Shown: positions 1 to 10,894, counted from the first letter of the stretch. The stretch is DNA of 39,941 nt from Bradyrhizobium sp. NAS80.1 (GCF_001908205.1 NZ_LGHL01000088.1:1-39941), one strand, 5' to 3'. The notes: generated from the sequence alone by a model not told the origin. Numbers and translations are program-made.

Positions 1-306
1 CTGCAAAAGTTCGTGGAGCTGACCGCGACCAACCATGCGCGGATCTATGGCCTCTATCCGCGCAAGGGCTCGATCGGCATCGGCTTCGATGCCGATGTCG
101 TTCTATGGAACCCCAAGCTGGCGAAGCCGATCCGGCAGGCCGATCTGCACCACGGCTCGGACTACACGCCCTGGGAAGGGGTCGACATCACCGGCTGGCC
201 CGTCACCACCATCGTGCGGGGCCGGGTGGTGTACGAGCACGGCAGGCTCGTCGGCGATAAGGGGGCGGGCGAGGTGCTCAGCCGCGGCAAATCGAGCCTG
301 GTGTGA
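1..306 (+). CDS. Dihydropyrimidinase / D-hydantoinase, C-terminal fragment
   Basis: This is the last 101 codons of a gene that begins left of the window; the frame is open from base 1 and ends at TGA 304-306. The residues GLYPRKGSIGIGFDADVVLW match the C-terminal part of cyclic amidohydrolases of the dihydropyrimidinase/hydantoinase family, where the barrel chain returns to the small beta-sandwich. These enzymes hydrolyse the ring of dihydropyrimidines or 5-substituted hydantoins in the cytoplasm. The metal-binding residues lie upstream and cannot be checked, so allantoinase or another amidohydrolase of the superfamily is not fully excluded. It is followed on the same strand by an aldehyde dehydrogenase and a peptide-type ABC transporter, which fits a nitrogen-compound scavenging locus. 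Confidence 0.8.
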   Translation: MQKFVELTATNHARIYGLYPRKGSIGIGFDADVVLWNPKLAKPIRQADLHHGSDYTPWEGVDITGWPVTTIVRGRVVYEHGRLVGDKGAGEVLSRGKSSLV

Positions 307-479
307 CAGCGACATGATGTTGCGGGGGACGCCAGGCCGCCTCTTGCGCATACCACCTCGCGATGTCAGGGCATCACTGGTCCCTTTTCGCCGGCTGCCT
401 TTCAGTGTAGCTCTGCGCCCACTTATTAGGCGGCGGGCACCAATCCTGCCGCCGTGAAATCATGCAGGAGACAGCAGGG

Positions 480-1914
480 ATGTACCCGAAAGTTCAGATG
501 TTCATCGCCGGCGAGTGGACCGACGGCACTTCCGGCAAGTCGGAGGACATCCTCAACCCCGCGACCGGCCAGCCGATCGGCAAGACCCCGCACGCCTCGC
601 GCCAGGATCTTGACCGGGCGTTGGAGGCGGCCAAGGCCGGCTTCGAAGTCTGGCGCAAGACCTCGCCCTTCGATCGCTACAAGCTGATGCGGAAGGCCGC
701 CGACATCATCCGTTCGCGCGCCGCCGAGATCGCGCCTGTTATGACCATGGAGCAGGGCAAGCCGGTCGTGGAAGCCCAGGGCGAGACCATGCTGGCCGGC
801 GACCTCATCGACTGGTTCTCGGAAGAAGCTCGCCGCGCCTATGGCCGCATCGTGCCGCCGCGGATGGGCAATGTCTCCCAGCTCGTGACCAAGGAGCCGG
901 TCGGCCCGGTCGCTGCCTTCACGCCCTGGAATTTCCCGATCAACCAGGCGGTGCGCAAGATCTCGGCCGCGCTCGCTGCGGGCTGCTCGATCATCGTGAA
1001 GGGACCGGAAGAAACCCCGGCGAGCTGCATGGAGCTGGTGCGCGCCTATGCCGACGCGGGCATTCCCCCCCGGCGTCGTCCAACTGGTGTTCGGCGTGCC
1101 GGCGGAGGTGTCGGAATATCTCATTCCGCATCCGATCATTCGCAAGATCAGCTTCACCGGGTCGACCGCCGTCGGCAAGCATCTGGCCGCACTGGCCGGC
1201 TTGCACATGAAGCGCGTCACCATGGAGCTCGGCGGTCACGCGCCGGCGATCGTGTTCGCGGACGCCGACCTCGACAACGCCGCGAAGATCCTGTCGGCCA
1301 ACAAGTTCCGCAATGCCGGCCAGGTCTGCGTCTCGCCGACGCGCTTCCTGGTGCATGAGAGCGTCTATCAGCCCTTCGTCGACAAGTTCGTCGCGGCAGC
1401 CAAGGGTCTCAAGGTTGGCAATGGCCTCGACAAGGACACGCGCATGGGTCCGCTGGCGAACCCGCGCCGTGTCGATGCGATGGAAGGTTTGGTCTCCGAC
1501 GCAGTCCAGCGTGGCGCCAAGGTGCAGGCCGGCGGCAAGCGCATCGGCAATGAAGGTTTCTTCTTCGAGCCGACGGTGCTGACCGACGTGCCGCGCGATG
1601 CGCGGATCATGAACGAGGAGCCGTTCGGACCTGTTGCGCCGATCACGTCCTTCCGCAGCTATGACGAGGTGGTGGCCGAGGCGAACCGTCTGCCTTACGG
1701 CCTTGCGGCCTATGCCTACACGACCTCGACCAAGACGATGCAGGCGATTGGCGCCGACATCGAGAGCGGCATGGTGTCGATCAACCACCACGGTCTCGCT
1801 CTGCCGGAAGTGCCGTTCGGCGGCATCAAGGATTCCGGCTATGGCTCCGAAGGCGGCCTCGAGGCGATCGAGGGTTATCTCAACACCAAGTTCGTGACCC
1901 AGGCGAGCGCGTAA
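480..1914 (+). pseudogene. gabD-like: NAD(P)-dependent aldehyde dehydrogenase, succinate-semialdehyde type, frameshifted
   Basis: Two overlapping frames together encode one full aldehyde dehydrogenase of about 477 residues. The break is at a run of seven C (1064-1070): with six, ATT-CCC-CCC-GGC reads straight from AGIPP into GVVQLVFG. The first frame has the oxyanion-hole Asn motif TPWNFP. The second has the general-base Glu in MELGGHAP and the catalytic Cys in NAGQVCVSP. The overall pattern is that of the succinate-semialdehyde dehydrogenase group, which oxidises semialdehydes to acids. The start at 480 is preferred because AGGAG lies 9 bases upstream; an in-frame ATG at 462 has no such site. 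One extra C in a homopolymer is equally compatible with a base-calling error, in which case the gene is intact. Confidence 0.8.
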
Positions 1915-1923
1915 GAGATCTGT

Positions 1924-2090
1924 AGGGTGGGTTAGCCGCAAGGCGTAACCCACCCTTTCCCCCGCTACTGAAAGCAAAGAGGCGGGTTACGCTTCGCTGG
2001 CGCCGCATCGCTTCGCATTGCAGCGCGCCAGCGACATGCGAGTGGGCGTGCTGCTGCCTGTACTCCGTCATTGCTTCGCTGCGCTCGCAA
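1924..2090. repeat. Cluster of palindromic REP-like elements
   Basis: Three palindromic units follow the aldehyde dehydrogenase. At 1924-1956 are perfect 11-base arms (AGGGTGGGTTA / TAACCCACCCT) with an inner GCC-GCAA-GGC tetraloop stem, followed by CTTTCC. At 1994-2034 are perfect 10-base arms (TCGCTGGCGC / GCGCCAGCGA). At 2071-2090 is an imperfect palindrome, TTGCTTCGCTGCGCTCGCAA. Such GC-rich hairpins are characteristic of dispersed intergenic repeats in bradyrhizobia (recalled knowledge, not searched). The first hairpin could also end transcription of the upstream gene. Confidence 0.65.
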
Positions 2091-2399
2091 CGTCGAGATC
2101 GTAGCCCCAGCGTACTTCCCTCGGTTTGTCGACCTTTCCCACCGACAAGGGGCTCCGCGAAAGCGACATTCCGTTTCCGACCGTCAGCCACCATCCTAAC
2201 GCGGTGCGCTAGCCCCGTGACTGCACCATCGTGCAGCGCAACGACGGTCGCCCTTTGCTGCCTCGACCGGCCAAACAGCGCCGATATCCCGCTAGCGAAG
2301 GCGCGGCTGGTGGCATACCATTTGCAGGCCAAAGGGCTCCGGTTTCACCCCGCTCTTGGCCAACGAAGGCCGGCATCACGGCATTACTGGGAGGACGTC

Positions 2400-4004
2400 A
2401 TGGATCGCAGGACCGTATTGAAGGGACTGGCCGGCGCGGGCGGTCTGGCATTGACCGGCGGCCTCTCGGCCCCGGCGATCGCGCAAGGCGCGGCTGCGCG
2501 CACCCTGCGTTTCGTGCCCCAGGCCAATCTCGCCAATTTCGATCCGATCTGGGGCACGCAATATGTCGTGCGCAATGCCGCGGCGCTGGTCTGGGACACG
2601 CTTTACGGCATCGATGCGCAGCTTCAGCCGCAGCGTCAGATGGTCGAGTCCGAGGAGACCACCGACGACGGCAAGACCTGGACGTTCCGCTTAAGGCCCG
2701 GTCTCAAGTTCCATGACGGCGAGCCGGTGCTGAGCAAGGACGTCGTCGCGAGCCTGTCGCGCTGGGCCGCGCGCGATCCGATGGGCCTGATGATCATTGC
2801 GATCCAGCAGGAATTGACCGCTGTCGACGATCGCACCTTCAAATGGGTTTTGAAGCAGCCTTTTCCGAAAATGCTCTACGCGCTCGCCAAGAACAACGCG
2901 CCGTGCTCCTTCATCATGCCCGAGCGCATCGCGAAGACCGATCCGTTCAAGCAGATCACCGAGTATGTCGGCTCCGGGCCGATGAAATTCGCCAAGAGTG
3001 AATGGGTCCCCGGCGCCAAGTCCGTATTCGAGAAATTCGCCGACTACGTTCCGCGCCAGGAGAAGGCGTCGTGGCTTGCCGGCGGCAAGCAGATGCTGGT
3101 CGATCGCGTCGAATGGATCGTGATGCCGGATCCGGCGACCGCCGCCGCAGCCCTGCAGAACGGTGAGGTCGACTGGTGGGAGAACCCGATCGCCGATCTC
3201 GTACCCGTGCTGAAGAAGAACAAGAATATCAGCGTCGATATCGGCGATCCCCTCGGCAACATCGGCTCGTTCCGCATGAACCATCTGTTCGCGCCGTTCA
3301 ACGACGTGCGGGCGCGGCGCGCGGTGCTGATGGCGCTCAGCCAGGAAGACTATATGCGCGCGATCGTCGGCGATGACACGGCGCTCTGGAAGCCGCTGCC
3401 GGGCTTCTTCACGCCGGATACGCCGCTCTACAGCGAGATGGGTGGCGAGATCCTCAAGGGCAAGCGCGATTTCGATGCCGCTAAGAAGCTGCTCGCCGAG
3501 AGCGGCTATTCCGGCCAGCCGGTCACGTGCCTCGTGGCGCAGGATCAGCCGATCACCAAGGCGCAGGGCGACGTCACGGCCGACCTCCTCAAGAAGCTCG
3601 GCATGAATGTCGACTTCGTCGCCACCGATTGGGGAACGGTCGGCTCCCGCCGTGCGGCGAAAACGCCGCCGGGGCAGGGCGGCTGGAACATGTTCCACAG
3701 CTGGCATGCCGGCGCCGATTGCATCACGCCCGCCTCCTACACCGCCATTCGCGCCAATGGTGACAAGGCATGGTTCGGCTGGCCCACCAGTGCCGGCACC
3801 GAGAAGGAGGTCACGGCCTGGTTCGACGCCAAGAGCCTTGACGAGGAGAAGGCCGCGGTCGGCCGCCTCAACAAGGCGGCACTCGATGACGTTGTCTACG
3901 CACCGACCGGTTTCTTCCTGACCTACACGGCCTGGCGCAAGAACGTCTCCGGCGTCGCGAAAGGCCCATTGCCGTTCTTCTGGGGCGTGTCGAAGTCCGC
4001 TTGA
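2400..4004 (+). CDS. ABC transporter substrate-binding protein, peptide/nickel family 5
   Basis: Periplasmic solute-binding protein of the SBP_bac_5 (DppA/OppA) family, 534 residues, which captures a peptide or similar ligand and delivers it to the permeases encoded next. The N-terminus MDRRTVLKGLAGAGGLALTG with ...APAIAQG is a twin-arginine-type leader ending at an Ala-x-Ala-like site near residue 29. The mature part begins LRFVPQANLANFDPIWGTQY, typical of the family. I start at ATG 2400, preceded by GGGAGG 5-6 bases upstream; the longer open frame from 2217 would put the leader inside the protein. It is the first gene of a five-gene transporter operon, with the permease starting 17 bases after its stop. 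The ligand cannot be read from sequence. Confidence 0.9.
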   Translation: MDRRTVLKGLAGAGGLALTGGLSAPAIAQGAAARTLRFVPQANLANFDPIWGTQYVVRNAAALVWDTLYGIDAQLQPQRQMVESEETTDDGKTWTFRLRPGLKFHDGEPVLSKDVVASLSRWAARDPMGLMIIAIQQELTAVDDRTFKWVLKQPFPKMLYALAKNNAPCSFIMPERIAKTDPFKQITEYVGSGPMKFAKSEWVPGAKSVFEKFADYVPRQEKASWLAGGKQMLVDRVEWIVMPDPATAAAALQNGEVDWWENPIADLVPVLKKNKNISVDIGDPLGNIGSFRMNHLFAPFNDVRARRAVLMALSQEDYMRAIVGDDTALWKPLPGFFTPDTPLYSEMGGEILKGKRDFDAAKKLLAESGYSGQPVTCLVAQDQPITKAQGDVTADLLKKLGMNVDFVATDWGTVGSRRAAKTPPGQGGWNMFHSWHAGADCITPASYTAIRANGDKAWFGWPTSAGTEKEVTAWFDAKSLDEEKAAVGRLNKAALDDVVYAPTGFFLTYTAWRKNVSGVAKGPLPFFWGVSKSA

Positions 4005-4021
4005 CGGTGCGGTGAGGCGAT

Positions 4022-4963
4022 ATGCTCTCCTACATCCTCCGGCGCATCGTCGCGACCTTGCCGGTCATGGCCATCGTCGCGCTGTTCGTGTTCAGCCTGC
4101 TCTACATCGCGCCGGGTGATCCGGCCGTCGTGATCGCAGGCGATCAGGCGAGCCCGGAGGACGTGGAGCGCATCCGCCAGAGCCTCGGTCTCGACCGCCC
4201 GTTCCTGATCCAGTTCGGAAGCTGGGTCTGGCGTATCCTGCACGGCGATCTCGGTACCTCGATCTTCACCAACCTGCCGGTCTCGACGATGATCGGGCAG
4301 CGTCTCGGACCGACGCTGTCGCTGATGATCGTCACTCTGCTGCTCACGATCGTGGTCGCGGTGCCGCTCGGCGTCGTGGCGGCGTGGAAGGCGGGCAGCC
4401 TGATCGACCGCGCCATCATGGGCTTTGCCGTGTTCGGCTTCTCGCTACCGGTCTTCGTCGTCGGCTACATGCTCGCCTACATCTTCGCGCTCGAGCTCGA
4501 ATGGCTGCCGGTGCAGGGCTATACGCCGCTTAACGAGGGCTTCTGGCCGTGGCTGGAGAACCTGATCCTGCCCGCAATAGCGCTCGGCTGCGTCTATATC
4601 GCGCTGGTCGCGCGCATCACCCGCGCCGCCATGCTCGAAGTGCTGCAACAGGACTATATCCGCACCGCGCGCGCCAAGGGCCTCGGGCAGGGCGGCATCC
4701 TGTTCATTCACGCGCTCAAGAACGCAGCGGTGCCGATCGTGACCGTGATCGGGATCGGCATTGCGCTCCTGATCGGCGGCGCGGTCGTCACCGAAAGCGT
4801 GTTCGCGATCCCCGGCCTCGGCCGGCTCACGATCGACGCGATCCTGCGCCGCGACTATCCCGTCATCCAGGGAATCGTGCTGCTGTTCAGCTTCGTTTAC
4901 GTCCTCGTCAACCTGATGATCGACGTCACCTACACGCTCGTTGACCCGAGGATCCGCTATTGA
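4022..4963 (+). CDS. ABC transporter permease, DppB type
   Basis: Inner-membrane permease of 313 residues, the DppB/OppB partner of a peptide-type importer. It starts MLSYILRRIVATLPVMAIVA with the conserved first membrane helix, followed by the family motif GDPAVVIAGDQASPEDVERI. Several more hydrophobic helices follow. The cytoplasmic coupling loop is visible as RTARAKGLGQGGILFIHALK (the EAA-like loop, near residues 217-236). The C-terminus ends in VDVTYTLVDPRIRY-like sequence, as usual for this subunit. The next permease starts at TTG within the stop codon context of this gene (4-base overlap), which suggests translational coupling. Confidence 0.92.
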   Translation: MLSYILRRIVATLPVMAIVALFVFSLLYIAPGDPAVVIAGDQASPEDVERIRQSLGLDRPFLIQFGSWVWRILHGDLGTSIFTNLPVSTMIGQRLGPTLSLMIVTLLLTIVVAVPLGVVAAWKAGSLIDRAIMGFAVFGFSLPVFVVGYMLAYIFALELEWLPVQGYTPLNEGFWPWLENLILPAIALGCVYIALVARITRAAMLEVLQQDYIRTARAKGLGQGGILFIHALKNAAVPIVTVIGIGIALLIGGAVVTESVFAIPGLGRLTIDAILRRDYPVIQGIVLLFSFVYVLVNLMIDVTYTLVDPRIRY

Positions 4964-5883
4964 CCGATACGACCGTCAATCCGCAAGCGCTGCCGGCCGG
5001 CCTCGTCCTCGCCCCGCAACTGCCCGAGCTGTTGCAGCCGGTGAAGATCCGGCGCGGCATCGTCGGCCTCTTGCGCGGCCATCCCACCGTTGCGATTGGC
5101 GGCGCGCTGCTGCTGACGCTGGTCCTGATCGCGATCTTCGCGCCTTATCTCGGAACGGTCGATCCGACCGCGCTCGCGCCCGCCAAGCGTACCAGGGCGC
5201 CGTCGGCCGATTTCTGGTTCGGAACCGATGTGCTCGGCCGCGACATCTATTCGCGCGTGCTGTTTGGCGCGCGGGTCTCGCTCACGGTTGGACTATCAGT
5301 TGCGATATTCGCCTCGGCCGCAGGTCTTGCCATCGGCATGGTCTCTGGCTTCATCCGCTGGGCCGACGGCATCCTGATGCGCTTCATGGACGGCTTGATG
5401 TCGATCCCGCCGATCCTGCTGGCGATCGCGCTGATGGCATTGACGCGCGGCAGCGTCGGCAACGTCATCCTGGCCATCACCATCGCCGAGATCCCGCGCG
5501 TCTCGCGGCTGGTCCGAAGCGTCGTGCTGTCACTGCGCGAGCAGCCTTACGTGGACGCGGCGGTCGCCTGTGGCACGCGCACGCCAATGATCATCCTGCG
5601 CCACATCCTGCCCAACACGCTCGCGCCCATGCTGGTCCAGGCAACCTACATCTGCGCCAGCGCCATGATCACGGAGGCGATCCTGTCCTTCATCGGTGCG
5701 GGCACACCGCCCACCATTCCATCCTGGGGCAACATCATGGCCGAGGGCCGGGCGCTGTGGCAGGTCAAGCCCTACATCGTTTTCTTCCCGGCGGCGTTCC
5801 TGTCCGTCACCGTGCTCGCGGTGAACCTGCTCGGCGACGGCCTCCGCGATGCGCTCGATCCGCGCATGGCCAAACGTCTCTAG
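4960..5883 (+). CDS. ABC transporter permease, DppC type
   Basis: Second inner-membrane permease of the importer, 307 residues, DppC/OppC family. It has the N-terminal cytoplasmic segment before the first helix that typifies this subunit, the motif FGTDVLGRDIYSRVLFGARV near residues 87-106, and a coupling loop around VDAAVACGTRTPMIILRHIL. It closes with NLLGDGLRDALDPRMAKRL, the standard DppC ending. The start codon is TTG at 4960, overlapping the stop of the DppB-type gene; no better start is placed near the conserved N-terminus. Together the two permeases form the membrane channel. Confidence 0.92.
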   Translation: MTDTTVNPQALPAGLVLAPQLPELLQPVKIRRGIVGLLRGHPTVAIGGALLLTLVLIAIFAPYLGTVDPTALAPAKRTRAPSADFWFGTDVLGRDIYSRVLFGARVSLTVGLSVAIFASAAGLAIGMVSGFIRWADGILMRFMDGLMSIPPILLAIALMALTRGSVGNVILAITIAEIPRVSRLVRSVVLSLREQPYVDAAVACGTRTPMIILRHILPNTLAPMLVQATYICASAMITEAILSFIGAGTPPTIPSWGNIMAEGRALWQVKPYIVFFPAAFLSVTVLAVNLLGDGLRDALDPRMAKRL

Positions 5884-5902
5884 CGTTACGGGACCGACCG
5901 CG

Positions 5903-6888
<986 letters not shown>

Positions 6889-6892
<4 letters not shown>

Positions 6893-7881
6893 GCCCTCCG
6901 CTGCTCCAGGTCAACGACCTCAAGAAGCATTTTCCGGTCAAGACCGGCCTGTTCGGCCGCAAGTCCGAATGGGTCTACGCGGTGGACGGCGTGTCGTTCG
7001 AGATCGCGCGCGGCGAGACGCTGTCGCTGGTCGGCGAGTCCGGCTGTGGCAAGTCGACGGTCGGCCGGGCGATTTTGCGCCTGATCGACATCACCGCAGG
7101 GCAGGTCATTCTCGATGGCCAGCGGATCGACGACGCCGCGCCGAGCACAATGCGCCAGTTGCGCCGTCGCATGCAGGTGGTGTTCCAGGATCCGTTTTCG
7201 AGCCTCAATCCGCGCATGCGCGTGCGTGACATCCTGGCCGAGCCGATCCGCAATTTTGGCCTTGCCAAATCATCGGCCGATCTCGAAACGCGCGTCACGG
7301 CCCTGATGGACACCGTGCGCCTGCCGCGCGAAGCGCTGAACCGCAGGCCGCATGAATTCTCCGGCGGCCAGCGCCAGCGCATCGGGATCGCACGGGCGCT
7401 CGCGGCCGAGCCCGAGCTGATTGTCTGCGACGAGGCGGTCTCGGCGCTCGACGTTTCGGTCAAGGCGCAGATCGTCAATCTGCTCCAGGATCTCCAACGC
7501 GAGTTCGGCCTCGCGCTGCTGTTCATCAGCCATGATCTGGCGATCGTCGAGCACATGACCCATCGCGTCGCGGTGATGTACCTCGGGAAGATTGTCGAGG
7601 TGGCGCCGCGCCGGGAGATCTTTGCCGCGCCAAAGCACCCCTACACCAGGGCGCTGCTCTCCGCGGTGCCGCTGCCCGAGCCCGGCGCCCAGCGCAATGC
7701 GATCATCCTCCGCGGCGACGTGCCGAGCCCGATCAATCCTCCGAGCGGATGCCGCTTCCACACCCGCTGCCCGTTCGCCTTCGACCGTTGCCGGACGGAG
7801 GAGCCGACGCTTCGCGCGACCGGACCCGAGCAGTGGGTGGCCTGTCACCTTGAAGACGGTGCGACAGCGACGGCCGGATAG
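6889..7881 (+). CDS. ABC transporter ATP-binding protein, DppF type
   Basis: Second ATPase of the peptide-type importer, 330 residues. Motifs in order are the family's N-terminal KKHFPVKTGLFGR segment, Walker A GESGCGKST, Q-loop VVFQDPFSSLNPRMRV, signature FSGGQRQRIGIARAL, Walker B LIVCDEAVSALD and switch His ISHDLAI. The C-terminal oligopeptide-transporter domain has GCRFHTRCPFAFDRC and WVACH. ATG 6889 overlaps the previous stop by four bases, indicating coupled translation of an ATPase heterodimer. It is the last gene of the operon; the next gene converges from the other strand 29 bases away, and I see no clear terminator in that gap. Confidence 0.92.
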
Positions 7882-7910
7882 CCGTCGCCGTCTAACGCAT
7901 CAATCCATCA

Positions 7911-9119
7911 CTACTCGACGGTCACGGCCGTGACCTGGACCCAGTCCTGGCCGTCGAACTTCTGCACGACCAGGCGCTTGAACGGAACGTAGTTGTCCGG
8001 CGTCGTCTTGTAGGTGGTGCCGGGCAGCAGCGAGGGGGCCGGAACGTTGTTCAAATGCGTGGCCTGGTACAGCAGGTTCTCCCGCGTCAGATTGTCTCCG
8101 CAGGCCTCGATGATCTTTCCCATGATGTAGGCGAACGAATAGACGGCAAAGCCGATCTCGTTCTTGGGGTCTTCGTTGGGAAGATACTTCTTCATGAACG
8201 CCTGATAGGCGACGACATCAGCATCCTCGGCCCATTTGGGACTCGAAACCTGCTTGTAAGGCGTTGCCGCAATGATGCCGGTGACGGCATCGAAACCGGC
8301 TGCCTCCAGGAACTGCCGGCCGACGGACGGGCTGACGACGAGCTGCAACGGCTTCCAGTCGAGCTCGTAGGCCTTCTTCATCGATTGTGAAGCGGCCTTG
8401 CCGAGCGAGACGTTGAAGAACACGTCGGCCCCGGATGACTTGAGTTGCGCTACTTGCGAATCCATCGTGGGATCGGTCAGCTCATACGTGACCTCCTTGA
8501 CGATCATGCTGGACGCCTTGTCGCCGAGCCCCTTCTTGAAGCCGGACACATAGTCACGGCCGAAATCGTCGTTCTGCATGAGGATCGCGACCTTCGCGTC
8601 CGGCTTCACGGACAAGAGGTACTTTGCGAGGATCTCGCCTTCGGTGCCGTAGAGATGGAATGCCGGCGTCGACCATTTGAAAGCCTTGGGCTGATTCCAC
8701 TTGTTCGCACCAGTCGAGACCAGCAGCTGCGGCACGCCCTTGCTGTTCAGATATTTCTGTACGGCCGATTGCGCTGCAGTTCCGGACGAGCCGAACAGCG
8801 CGAGCACGCCGTCGCTCTCGACCAGCTTGCGGGTCTGTTCGACGGTCTTGGGCGGCGAGAACGCGTCGTCGAGCGAGATCAGGTTGATCTTGCGGCCGTT
8901 GATGCCGCCTTTTTCCTCGTTGAGCATCCGAAAATAAGCCACCTCGGTGCGGCCCTGGATGCCGTGGATCGACAGGGGGCCGCTATAGGGCATGGTCTGG
9001 CCGATCTTGACCTCGGTATCCGAGGCGCCCTCATCGTATTTCTTTTCGGCGGCAGTTGCGCCGGTCGCAAAGAGGAGCCCGGCCGATAAGACGGCCATTG
9101 CCGACAAGAGTCTCTTCAT
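7911..9119 (-). CDS. ABC transporter substrate-binding protein, branched-chain amino acid (LivJ) type
   Basis: Periplasmic binding protein of 402 residues, Peripla_BP_6/LivJ-like family. The leader MKRLLSAMAVLSAGLLFATG ends near ATAAEK, and the mature protein shows TEVKIGQTMPYSGPLSIHGI, the conserved first lobe. Further matches are GINGRKINLISLDDAFSPPK and FGSSGTAAQSAVQKYLNSKG. Members bind amino acids, amides or aromatic acids. The start at 9119 is chosen because GGGAGG lies just upstream and the signal peptide begins there, rather than at 9149. No permease or ATPase of this transporter type is adjacent. The neighbouring acyl-CoA ligase gene on the same strand ends 32 bases upstream, so the two are probably cotranscribed, suggesting uptake and activation of an organic acid (inference). 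Confidence 0.9.
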   Translation of the reverse strand: MKRLLSAMAVLSAGLLFATGATAAEKKYDEGASDTEVKIGQTMPYSGPLSIHGIQGRTEVAYFRMLNEEKGGINGRKINLISLDDAFSPPKTVEQTRKLVESDGVLALFGSSGTAAQSAVQKYLNSKGVPQLLVSTGANKWNQPKAFKWSTPAFHLYGTEGEILAKYLLSVKPDAKVAILMQNDDFGRDYVSGFKKGLGDKASSMIVKEVTYELTDPTMDSQVAQLKSSGADVFFNVSLGKAASQSMKKAYELDWKPLQLVVSPSVGRQFLEAAGFDAVTGIIAATPYKQVSSPKWAEDADVVAYQAFMKKYLPNEDPKNEIGFAVYSFAYIMGKIIEACGDNLTRENLLYQATHLNNVPAPSLLPGTTYKTTPDNYVPFKRLVVQKFDGQDWVQVTAVTVE

Positions 9120-9151
9120 TTCATCCTCCCGATTTTGTTTTGTTTTCACCC

Positions 9152-10894
9152 TCAGCCAGGTGCACTTGCCTTTGCGGCGAGTTCTTCGCGGAGCTGCCTC
9201 TTGACGATCTTGCCGCTCGCGGTGCGCGGCAGCTCCTCGATGCGGATATCGACGTGGACCGGCAGCTTGAAAGCAGCGAGCCTGGGGCGCAGATGTTCGA
9301 TCACCTGTTCCTCGGTGAGGCGTATTCCGGCCCTTGCGCGAACGACGGCGCCGACGAGCTCACCGAGCACACGATCGGGAATGCCGACGATGGAGGCCTC
9401 AATGATGTCAGGATGGGTGAGCAGGGCGTCCTCGATCTCGACGCAATAGATATTCTCGCCGCCGCGTATCAGCATGTCCTTGGCGCGATCGAGCAGATAG
9501 ACGAAGCCCTCCGCGTCCATCCGAACGATGTCGCCAGTTCGGTACCATCCATCACGGAATGCAGCCTTGGTTGCTTGCGGATTGTTCCAGTAGCCCTTCA
9601 CGACATTCGCGCCGTAGATTTCGAGCTCGCCGATCGCGCCGACAGGTAACGGGTTTCCCGCGTCGTCGATCACCCGAAGATCGCAGCCCGGAACGGCCGG
9701 CCCTACGGAATCGGGCCGCGCGAGATAATCCTCGGCACCGTTCGACGTCGAGACCGAGGACGTCTCGGTGGCGCCATAGCCTGTGCCCCCGAACTTGCCC
9801 GGGAACAACGCGGCGATCTTCCGGGTGAGATCCGGCGATGCAGCGGCGCCGCCGTAGGACAAGCCCTCGAGGCTTGAGAGGTCTCGCCGTTGGAAGTCCG
9901 GCGACTCCAGCAATTGCCACGTCATTGACGGCACGCCGGACATACCGTTGATGCGCTCGCGCTCGATCAGCTCGAGCGCCGTTTCGGCATTCCATTTGTA
10001 CATGAGAACGATCTTCGAGCCGTTCGCCAATGCCGGGATCATGATCGAGTGGCACCCCGTGACATGGAAGAACGGGACCGGAAGCAGGACCGCTTTCTGC
10101 GCGTCCGGCGGTGCGGGCAGGGGATCGCCGCGCCGGATTGCCGCGCGCGCACCCGAGAACGTGATGTTCACGAGGTTGCACATGATGTTGCGATGCGTTC
10201 CCAGCGCGCCCTTGGGACGGCCGGTCGTGCCCGACGTATAGAGAATGGTCGCGTCATCGTCCGGCTGGATGTTGCGATCCGGCGGCGGCCGGTCCGGAAG
10301 GGCGTGGTAATGCGATGGCGGGCCGATCAAATCCTCCAGCGCACTCGTTTCGCCGCGGATGCCCGGTGATGTGCGAACCGCGATGAGCGCGGCGGAGTAA
10401 TCATCTGAGGGGAGCGACTTCAGACGCGCCAGGCGCTCACCATCGACGATGGCAACGATTGCGCCGGAATCGCGAAGTCCGTAGGCGAGATCGTCCGCGG
10501 TTCCCCAGGCGTTGAGCGGCACCGCAATCGCGCCGATGACCGTTGCCGCCCAAAAGGCGATGGGCCATTCCGGGAAATTCCGCATGGCGATCGCCACGCA
10601 GTCTCCCTTCTTCACGCCGTAATCATCGGCCAGCCGCCATGCAAGCGTGGATGCGGCACGGTAGTGTTGGCGAAAAGAGAGGCGTTCGTTCTCGAAGACG
10701 ATGAAGGTGCGGTCGCCCCACGCCTTGCTGGCCTCGAAGATCGCGCGGAGATCGCGATGTGCCTTTTTGTAGGCCCGGACAGGACGTCCAGCGACGCTGA
10801 TCGTCTCCATCTCGAACGGCGCGCCTGGCGCAGTCAGGATGCGGTAGGTCTCGTCGAGCGAGACCGCCGGCCAATCGCGTCGCTCGCCTGTCAT
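9152..10894 (-). CDS. Class I adenylate-forming acyl-CoA ligase
   Basis: Cytoplasmic AMP-forming ligase of 580 residues that would activate a carboxylic acid to its CoA thioester through an acyl-adenylate. Core motifs are the P-loop ILYTSGTTGRPKGA around residue 220, the adenine-site motif GYGATETSS, the hinge region YRTGDIVRMDAEGFVYLLDR followed by AKDMLIRGGENIYCVEIE, and the C-terminal catalytic Lys in PRTASGKIVKRQLR. The start at 10894 (MTGERRDWPAV) is preferred over 10993 because the upstream codons are Arg-rich and unlike the family. Substrate class is not readable; fatty acyl and aryl acids are both possible. It precedes a LivJ-type binding protein in the same direction. Confidence 0.9.
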   Translation of the reverse strand: MTGERRDWPAVSLDETYRILTAPGAPFEMETISVAGRPVRAYKKAHRDLRAIFEASKAWGDRTFIVFENERLSFRQHYRAASTLAWRLADDYGVKKGDCVAIAMRNFPEWPIAFWAATVIGAIAVPLNAWGTADDLAYGLRDSGAIVAIVDGERLARLKSLPSDDYSAALIAVRTSPGIRGETSALEDLIGPPSHYHALPDRPPPDRNIQPDDDATILYTSGTTGRPKGALGTHRNIMCNLVNITFSGARAAIRRGDPLPAPPDAQKAVLLPVPFFHVTGCHSIMIPALANGSKIVLMYKWNAETALELIERERINGMSGVPSMTWQLLESPDFQRRDLSSLEGLSYGGAAASPDLTRKIAALFPGKFGGTGYGATETSSVSTSNGAEDYLARPDSVGPAVPGCDLRVIDDAGNPLPVGAIGELEIYGANVVKGYWNNPQATKAAFRDGWYRTGDIVRMDAEGFVYLLDRAKDMLIRGGENIYCVEIEDALLTHPDIIEASIVGIPDRVLGELVGAVVRARAGIRLTEEQVIEHLRPRLAAFKLPVHVDIRIEELPRTASGKIVKRQLREELAAKASAPG

